A DNA stretch of 53,901 nucleotides from a candidate division WOR-3 bacterium. Its GTDB lineage: Bacteria > Hydrothermota > Tepidihabitantia > SM23-42 > JAOAFX01. The notes under the pieces are model-generated. The model did no database searches, was not told the DNA's origin, and saw nothing but the letters and a program-made list of their open reading frames with translations. This document shows positions 48,892 through 53,901 of the stretch, in pieces. A program made the position numbers and the translations under genes. The stretch covers positions 1-53,901 of the forward strand of contig JBDRWD010000013.1 in the NCBI GenBank assembly GCA_039802205.1. Reading direction: 5' to 3'. Numbering within the stretch: the first letter of the stretch is position 1; each line of letters begins with the position of its first letter.

Positions 48892-49158
48892 TCAAAATGG
48901 CTCTATCGCTTTATTAAATGCATTATAAACGCCTTTCAAAGGACAGGCAAATATTTCACACCTATGGCGGATTCGAATGCGCATTTTTAAGGATTTTTTC
49001 AAGCCGCAGCTTCTTAAACTTTTCTTCACTACCTGAGGACTATATCTATCTATCTTGCAATTTTGCACTCTCACATTCTTAGATATCTTAAGAGTGCAAT
49101 TTACTACTTGATTTTCCTTAAAGCAACGATTATAATAATTTAGTCTATTTATTTCCAT
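48892..49158 (-). CDS. Hypothetical 88-residue basic Cys-containing protein
   Basis: An open frame MEINRLNYYNRCFKENQVVN and on, with GGGAGG 4 nt before ATG 49158. It has six Cys and a basic C-terminal half (LKKSLKMRIRIRHRCEIFACPLKG). No family recognised. Its Shine-Dalgarno is part of a perfect 9-bp inverted repeat. It lies beside the transposase wreck and may be mobile-element debris or non-coding. Confidence 0.3.
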   Translation of the reverse strand: MEINRLNYYNRCFKENQVVNCTLKISKNVRVQNCKIDRYSPQVVKKSLRSCGLKKSLKMRIRIRHRCEIFACPLKGVYNAFNKAIEPF

Positions 49159-49159
49159 A

Positions 49160-49215
49160 AGGCCTCCCTATATTTAGTAAGTTTTGTTAACTCTTTAATA
49201 TTAGCCGGGAGGCCT
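49160..49215 (-). promoter_or_regulatory. 9-bp inverted repeat that would mask a Shine-Dalgarno
   Basis: AGGCCTCCC (49160-49168) and GGGAGGCCT (49207-49215) are perfect inverted copies 38 nt apart. In a minus-strand transcript the later arm holds the GGGAGG of the 88-residue frame, so the stem would hide that site. It could also be an element end. Confidence 0.45.
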
Positions 49216-49273
49216 ATTATTAAGTTCTTTCTTACAGTGATAACAAGGTCCCTTTACGTTTGCATTCGGAATA

Positions 49274-49302
49274 TTGACAGGATAACCATTTAGGCATATA
49301 AT
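49274..49302 (+). promoter_or_regulatory. Leaderless-type promoter of the cysteine desulfurase gene
   Basis: TTGACA (49274-49279), 17 nt, TATAAT (49297-49302), then 6 nt (CTGGGG) to ATG 49309. Confidence 0.7.
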
Positions 49303-49308
49303 CTGGGG

Positions 49309-50481
49309 ATGGAAAGACACCAACAGAGAATCTATCTTGATTATGCAGCAACAACCCCCCTCCATCCCGAGGTTCTGGATGCAATGAAAATTTATTTCCT
49401 GGAGGAGTTTGGCAATCCTTCAAGCCTCCATACCTCGGGCCAGCGGGCGCGGGATGCTATTGAAAAAGCACGTCAAACCATTGCCGAAGCGCTGGGCGCG
49501 AGTCCAGATGAGATCATATTCACCTCCGGTGGTAGCGAATCGGATAATATGGCAATAAAAGGAGTTGCTTATGCCCTGGCTAAAAAGGGTAATCACCTAA
49601 TAACCACCAAAATAGAACACCATGCCGTCCTTGAGCCCTTCCATTTTCTACAAACCCAGGGTTTTCAAACTACATTTTTACCGGTAGATCGATACGGTAT
49701 AGTAGACCCCGATGATGTAAAAAGGGCAATTACCGATAAAACCATCCTCGTTTCTATCATGCATGCCAATAATGAAATTGGAACGATTGAGCCGATTGAA
49801 GAGATCGCCAGGATATGTCGGGAAAAGGGGGTATATTTACATACCGATGCGGTCCAGTCTTTTGGGGCGATAGAGACAAATGTTAATAGACTCGGTGTTG
49901 ATTTATTATCAATCTCTGCCCACAAGTTTTATGGACCAAAGGGGGTGGGTGCATTATATATAAGAAAGGGTACACGAATAGAACCGCTCCTGCATGGCGG
50001 CGCTCAGGAGATGGGGAAAAGGGCATCAACCCATAATGTCCCGGGGATTGTCGGTATGGCAAAGGCAGCGGAACTGGCGGTGAAGGAGATGCCACAAAGA
50101 GTGGAGCATACCAGACGGCTGCGGGATCGCTTGATTAAATCACTGCTCAATAATGTTGATGATATCATTCTGAATGGCCACCCGGAAAAGCGGCTGCCGA
50201 ATAACTGCCATCTGATTGTGAAATATATTGAAGGCGAGGCATTGTTGATGCGCCTTGACCAGATCGGGATTGAAGTTGCCACAGGTTCTGCCTGTTCTTC
50301 AGGGTCCCTTGAGCCTTCCCACGTTCTTACTGCAATTGGTGTTCCGATTGAAGATGCCCGTGGCTCCATCCGCATAACACTGGGAAGACTCACAACCGAT
50401 GAAGATATAGACTTTGTTTGTGAACATTTTCCTAAGATTGTAAAAGAATTGAGAGCAATATCACCTCTCACAAAGAAATAA
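49309..50481 (+). CDS. iscS: Cysteine desulfurase (NifS/IscS type)
   Basis: Takes sulfur from cysteine as a persulfide for Fe-S clusters and tRNA thiolation. The 390-residue PLP enzyme has YLDYAATTPLHPEVLDAM, IIFTSGGSESDNMAIKG, IEHHAVLEP, SIMHANNEIGTIEPI, the PLP-lysine site SISAHKFYGPKGVGAL (about 204-219) and the short catalytic Cys loop TGSACSSGSLEPSHVL of the group I type. The gene next door, mnmA, receives sulfur from this enzyme, so tRNA thiolation is a likely job. No iscU follows. Leaderless promoter. Confidence 0.95.
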   Translation: MERHQQRIYLDYAATTPLHPEVLDAMKIYFLEEFGNPSSLHTSGQRARDAIEKARQTIAEALGASPDEIIFTSGGSESDNMAIKGVAYALAKKGNHLITTKIEHHAVLEPFHFLQTQGFQTTFLPVDRYGIVDPDDVKRAITDKTILVSIMHANNEIGTIEPIEEIARICREKGVYLHTDAVQSFGAIETNVNRLGVDLLSISAHKFYGPKGVGALYIRKGTRIEPLLHGGAQEMGKRASTHNVPGIVGMAKAAELAVKEMPQRVEHTRRLRDRLIKSLLNNVDDIILNGHPEKRLPNNCHLIVKYIEGEALLMRLDQIGIEVATGSACSSGSLEPSHVLTAIGVPIEDARGSIRITLGRLTTDEDIDFVCEHFPKIVKELRAISPLTKK

Positions 50482-50486
50482 AAAAC

Positions 50487-50492
50487 TATAAT
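50487..50492 (+). promoter_or_regulatory. -10 box immediately before mnmA
   Basis: TATAAT (50487-50492) ends 5 nt before ATG 50498 with only a weak -35 (CTCTCA at 50465). It may add a leaderless transcript to read-through from iscS. Confidence 0.4.
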
Positions 50493-50497
50493 AGAAA

Positions 50498-51523
50498 ATG
50501 AAAATTCTTGTTGCATTAAGCGGTGGGGTGGATTCCAGCACTACTGCTGCTTTATTGAAAAGGGAGGGATATGAGGTTGCGGGTGCAACGATGATATTCA
50601 GGGGGGTGGGTGATGATGAGGTTGCCTTGGCTCGAAGCGCCTGCGAAGTGCTCGGAATAAAATTTTATTTATTTGATTTTAGTGATTATTATCAAAAAAC
50701 TATTGTAGATAATTTTGTAGAAGAGTATAAATCGGGTAGAACCCCCAATCCTTGTGTATTGTGTAATAAACTCATAAAATTTGGCTTATTTCTAAAAAAG
50801 GCACTTGAGATGGGCTTTGATATGATTGCGACCGGACATTATGCGAGAATCGAAAAGAAAGATGGATTTTATTTGCTAAAAAAGGGAAAAGATAAAAATG
50901 AGCAGTCCTATTTTTTATACCGGTTAGATCAAAATCAATTATCAAGGATGCTACTACCACTTGGTGATTATACAAAAGAAGAAGTCAGGAAGCTTGCGAA
51001 AGAATTTTGTTTACCTACTGCGCACAGGAAAAAAAGTCAGGATGTTTGCTTTTTGCCTGATATGGATTATACGACATATTTGAGGGGCGTTATTCAAGAG
51101 AAAAAAGGACCGATTTATGACAAAAATGGGAAGAAAATCGGTGAACACAAAGGTATCTTCCATTACACCTGGGGACAGCGCAAAAGGATCGGGATAAGCG
51201 ATAAAGAACCTTATTATGTGCTAAAGATCGATCCGATAAATAATGCAATCTATGTGGGGAAAAGACAGGATGTATATAAAAGAATGTTGATTGCCGATGA
51301 GCTGAGTTTTGTCGTTCCGGTGGATTTCAGTAAGAAAATAAAGGTGCTGGCAAAGACCAGGTATGTGGCACAACTCAGTCCAGCAGAGGTTTCTTTTGAG
51401 GGCAACCGGGCAAGGGTATGTTTTGAGAAGCCTCAGTGGGCAATAACCCCGGGACAATCTGTAGTATTTTATGAAAATGATATTGTCTTAGGAGGCGGAA
51501 TAATCAGTGAAGTTATTGATTAA
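50498..51523 (+). CDS. mnmA: tRNA-specific 2-thiouridylase MnmA
   Basis: MnmA thiolates U34 of tRNA-Lys, -Glu and -Gln. The 341-residue protein has the PP-loop ILVALSGGVDSSTTAALL (about 3-20), the first catalytic Cys in RTPNPCVLCNKLIKFG, ATGHYARI, DKNEQSYFLYRL and the second Cys in KSQDVCFLPDMDY, then the C-terminal beta-barrel with GQRKRIGI and YVGKRQDVY. It lacks long insertions and is slightly shorter than the 360-residue norm. It follows iscS after 16 nt; the convergent membrane protein gene ends 7 nt away. Confidence 0.95.
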   Translation: MKILVALSGGVDSSTTAALLKREGYEVAGATMIFRGVGDDEVALARSACEVLGIKFYLFDFSDYYQKTIVDNFVEEYKSGRTPNPCVLCNKLIKFGLFLKKALEMGFDMIATGHYARIEKKDGFYLLKKGKDKNEQSYFLYRLDQNQLSRMLLPLGDYTKEEVRKLAKEFCLPTAHRKKSQDVCFLPDMDYTTYLRGVIQEKKGPIYDKNGKKIGEHKGIFHYTWGQRKRIGISDKEPYYVLKIDPINNAIYVGKRQDVYKRMLIADELSFVVPVDFSKKIKVLAKTRYVAQLSPAEVSFEGNRARVCFEKPQWAITPGQSVVFYENDIVLGGGIISEVID

Positions 51524-51530
51524 AAATTTA

Positions 51531-53429
51531 TTACCTCACCGGTGGTAATCCTTGCCGCAGTAGATTCAACATTTCTTGGGCGTTTCTATGTTTAGGATTT
51601 TCGCGCAAAACTCTCTTATAGCAGTATTCTGCCTTATCAAATTTTTGCATAAAATGGTAAATAAGTCCGAGGCGAAAATATATCTCGGCACGGTGGTATT
51701 CGGCAATCTTTAAGGCATTCAAGTAAAGAATTTCGGCACTGGGAAAATCCAGTTTTAAAGAAGCAAAGAATGCCATTTTTGTTAAACCTACAGGATAAAT
51801 TTGTTTTCTATAAAGACTTTCAAAAAAAAGCACAAAACCAGATTTTGAAGGTTTGCGCAATATCTGCCATATTTCTTGCTCATTTAACTGAGTATCAATT
51901 CCTAAATTCTTTATTGTATTAGAAATAACAAATGGTTTAAATTGTTCAGCATAACCGTTTCTTGCGTATATAACCGAGGTTTCATCCCAGTAAATGATTT
52001 CCCACTCTGGTGAATTTTCTAAATCAATATCCCAGACGAATGCCTCAGGATAGGAATAATCAAAGATTATTAAATCAGGTTGGTATTTTTCAATGAGTTT
52101 GATTATTCCTCCGGGTTGATGACTTTCATGGAATTCTTTGAATAATTCCTCTTTCATAACTTCAAGGCGACCGTCAATATAAACCGGTTCGCGGACCGAC
52201 CATATCAACCAACTTCCCCGGTTCAGGTCATTCAGAATTCTGCCTTTAAGACCATTTTTGGTTATAAATTCGCAGGCCTTAATGGGTTGGACTTCCGGGT
52301 CAAACCCGATGCCAAATTTCCCGCCACCCCGCTGGGCATAATAGCCATTGTTTATAATGTGAAGAGCGAAGAGAATTGAAAATATTGATATAATCAAAGC
52401 TGCGCCTTTTTCTAAAAATCGTGGTATCTTTAAGAATTTTCTCAGCGCCGGTAATAGTTCGTTAATACTGCTCCCGATAATCTGTATCGCCACAATCATA
52501 AATAAAGGTATATTACGCACCGCGGTGGCAGATAGATAACCAAAGGTAAAGAAAAGGAGATATTCATGAATTCTTTTTTTGCGGTGATTTACAATCAGGC
52601 AAAAAATTGACAAGGCTAAAAATAAGAAATAGATAAAAAGTGCAGAATGCGATGTAAGCAAAAATCCTCGTGCCGAGAAGGGCGAAGCAAATTCGGTTAT
52701 TGCATCCTTAAAGACGCTTGAATTTTGGAGTCTTGTAAAAAGATAGAATGGAAATAAAATGCCTTTGATATGATAAGGATTCAAAAACGAAATGAAAACG
52801 GATAACATAGTCCATTTTAGTAATTCTTTGAATTTTGGTCTTTCATTAAAAAATGTGCTTATGAGATAGAAAAGCAGAATACCCCAGCCCAGGATAAATA
52901 GTCCATGAAGATTTACCCAGAGCATCTGGATGATGGGTAAGAGAAAGAGAAGATTCTTTTTTTGGAAGTAAAAGAGGTCAAGGATGAGTAACATCAGTAC
53001 CATAAAAATATAAGTAAATATCTCGGGTCTCACCCCGAATCTAATCTCAAATGAAAAAAGACTCGTCAGAATCAAAATACATATCAACCAGATAGGGATT
53101 GAGGAATTTTTCAGGCGTAAAAATAATAAAGTAAAAAAAATTAGAATCAAAATACCGTTGAAGATTGAAATACCTCCAGCACCTGAAACTTTAAAAATAA
53201 TAAACAAAATTATCTGATAGAGCCAATACATTGCGATATATTCGTGATGGCGCACGGTATAGGTAAACTGGTCATAGTGGTGAAACGATTTATTGGTGAG
53301 CATCCATTCTCCACCCCGGAGATGGAAGCCAATATCGGTGTCATAGATCTTGCGCAGGGAAAGACAAAAGACAAAGGCAAAAATAAGGATAAGTGTTATA
53401 TACCACAGATTAAATTTTGACTTTTGCAC
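51531..53429 (-). CDS. Multi-pass membrane protein with C-terminal TPR (GT-C-like)
   Basis: A 632-residue protein with 10 or more membrane helices in residues 1-370 and a soluble C-terminal part. The first extracytoplasmic loop (DTDIGFHLRGGEWMLTNKSFHHYDQFTYT, landmark) resembles the Asp-containing loop of GT-C glycosyltransferases such as the PMT/ArnT type, with D-x-D near residue 30. Residues 550-632 carry TPR repeats (AEIYFRLGLIYHFMQKFDKAEYCYKRVLRENPKHRNAQEML, landmark). Start is GTG 5 nt after a -10 box. A membrane glycosyltransferase is the best guess; acceptor unknown. Confidence 0.75.
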   Translation of the reverse strand: MQKSKFNLWYITLILIFAFVFCLSLRKIYDTDIGFHLRGGEWMLTNKSFHHYDQFTYTVRHHEYIAMYWLYQIILFIIFKVSGAGGISIFNGILILIFFTLLFLRLKNSSIPIWLICILILTSLFSFEIRFGVRPEIFTYIFMVLMLLILDLFYFQKKNLLFLLPIIQMLWVNLHGLFILGWGILLFYLISTFFNERPKFKELLKWTMLSVFISFLNPYHIKGILFPFYLFTRLQNSSVFKDAITEFASPFSARGFLLTSHSALFIYFLFLALSIFCLIVNHRKKRIHEYLLFFTFGYLSATAVRNIPLFMIVAIQIIGSSINELLPALRKFLKIPRFLEKGAALIISIFSILFALHIINNGYYAQRGGGKFGIGFDPEVQPIKACEFITKNGLKGRILNDLNRGSWLIWSVREPVYIDGRLEVMKEELFKEFHESHQPGGIIKLIEKYQPDLIIFDYSYPEAFVWDIDLENSPEWEIIYWDETSVIYARNGYAEQFKPFVISNTIKNLGIDTQLNEQEIWQILRKPSKSGFVLFFESLYRKQIYPVGLTKMAFFASLKLDFPSAEILYLNALKIAEYHRAEIYFRLGLIYHFMQKFDKAEYCYKRVLRENPKHRNAQEMLNLLRQGLPPVR

Positions 53430-53434
53430 AGATA

Positions 53435-53462
53435 ATTATATCTATCCATAAGGATTTGTCAA
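53435..53462 (-). promoter_or_regulatory. Leaderless-type promoter of the membrane/TPR gene
   Basis: On the minus strand TTGACA (53457-53462), 16 nt, TATAAT (53435-53440), then 5 nt to GTG 53429. Confidence 0.7.
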
Positions 53463-53547
53463 AGCATTAATAAGGAATATTGTCCATGCCTTGGATGGAA
53501 ATAACGCATACCTGAAGAGCCTGTGTCATAGCCCGTAAAATGGTAGC

Positions 53548-53644
53548 CGCAGGCTTTAGCCTGCGCATGGTCTTTCTATTGAATGTAGCGCAACCTTCGG
53601 GTTGCGATAAAATGGAGGGTAAACCTTCAGGTTTGCGCTTTAAA
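53548..53644. repeat. Three hairpin repeats with about 41-nt period
   Basis: CGCAGGC-TTTA-GCCTGCG (53548-53565), CGCAACC-TTCG-GGTTGCG (53589-53606) and AAACC-TTCA-GGTTT (53631-53644) lie at nearly regular 41-42 nt intervals, the first two preceded by GTAG. They are related to the cluster at 14741-14995. They fill the gap between divergent genes with the promoter region; stable stem-loops with UUCG-like loops suggest REP-type elements. The rest of 53463-53728 has no gene. Confidence 0.6.
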
Positions 53645-53728
53645 TTGTCGAGCAAGCTCAGCCACTACATTTAAGTATCCATCTCGTTTCTCTGGTTTTC
53701 ACCGGAGAATAAAAAGGGGGGGGTTGAT

Positions 53729-53901
53729 ATGAAAAACATATTATGTGTAATGTTAATAAGCGCAGGGCTCTGCCTTGCCCAGGATATCCACATCTATGTG
53801 GATTCAAGTGCCAATGGTTATACACTCTTTTTGCAAAATCACGAAAGCATCAGTTATAGTCCGCTGCTTGATACTATACTAATCGTCGATCGGGGTTTTG
53901 T
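53729..53901 (+). CDS. Partial exported protein (3' end outside window)
   Basis: ATG 53729 follows a G-rich Shine-Dalgarno (GGGGGGGG, 5 nt). The first 18 residues (MKNILCVMLISAGLCLAQ) are a clear Sec signal peptide ending AQ. Fifty-seven codons are visible, continuing DIHIYVDSSANGYTLFLQNH. No family recognised. Like the gene at the left edge it is probably a secreted or surface protein. Confidence 0.7.
   Translation, partial: MKNILCVMLISAGLCLAQDIHIYVDSSANGYTLFLQNHESISYSPLLDTILIVDRGF

Noticed and set aside
53467-53655. Minus-strand 62-codon frame over the hairpin repeats
   Set aside because: Formed by palindromic repeats; no ribosome site and no protein-like pattern.

Overview
The window reads as ordinary chromosome of a moderately AT-rich, Gram-negative-like bacterium. 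Several traits recall uncultured FCB-related lineages such as candidate phylum WOR-3 (Stahlbacteria): exported proteins with FlgD-like C-terminal domains, a bacterial sn-glycerol-1-phosphate dehydrogenase, DUF763, a Bacteroidetes-type serine palmitoyltransferase and a bactofilin. That taxonomic placement is inference; there is no rRNA gene here. I count about 57 protein genes, one tRNA-Leu, a 6S RNA, one decayed insertion sequence and short hairpin repeats. No CRISPR array or prophage was seen.

Layout. 1-6.2 kb: a partial exported beta-propeller-like protein, glycerol-1-phosphate dehydrogenase, DUF488, DUF72, DUF763 and an exported class II amidotransferase. 6.3-9.9 kb: purB, then an overlapping pair, serine palmitoyltransferase plus a GNAT acyltransferase (probable sphingolipid synthesis). 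9.9-14.4 kb: GYD protein, thiC, a membrane chemoreceptor-like protein and an NtrC-type regulator as one operon. 14.5-19.6 kb (minus strand): tRNA-Leu, MerR regulator, gpsA, plsY, der and a DUF512 radical SAM protein. 19.6-24.4 kb: comF, acyP, bactofilin, metallo-hydrolase, winged-helix protein, purQ and a two-subunit Fe-S/FAD oxidoreductase. 24.5-33.2 kb: thrS-infC-rpmI, rplT-pheS-pheT, a coiled-coil microprotein, zapA, 6S RNA and rny.

33.3-41.6 kb: tdh-acpS-acsA-acp-kbl, then a FAD oxidoreductase, a DUF1858 protein, a Nudix hydrolase fused to an aspartate 1-decarboxylase-like domain, a radical SAM protein and a DUF6125-like protein. 41.6-48 kb (minus): aminotransferase, LpxL-like acyltransferase, dUTPase, family-4 glycosyltransferase, MFS transporter, polysaccharide deacetylase and a TPR protein. 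48-49.3 kb: transposase wreck and a region with an SD-masking inverted repeat. 49.3-53.4 kb: cysteine desulfurase and mnmA facing a large membrane/TPR protein; then hairpin repeats and a partial exported protein.

Two themes stand out. First, lipid backbones: enzymes for archaeal-type glycerol-1-phosphate, bacterial glycerol-3-phosphate/PlsY and sphingoid bases all lie in one window, with an acyl carrier protein and its activating enzyme nearby. Second, gene expression: at least fourteen genes have a TTGAC(A/T)-16/17-TATAAT-like promoter whose -10 box ends only 5-9 nt before the start codon, so they should be made from leaderless mRNAs, while other genes carry normal Shine-Dalgarno sites. This pattern also fixes several start codons. 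infC uses a rare ATT start.
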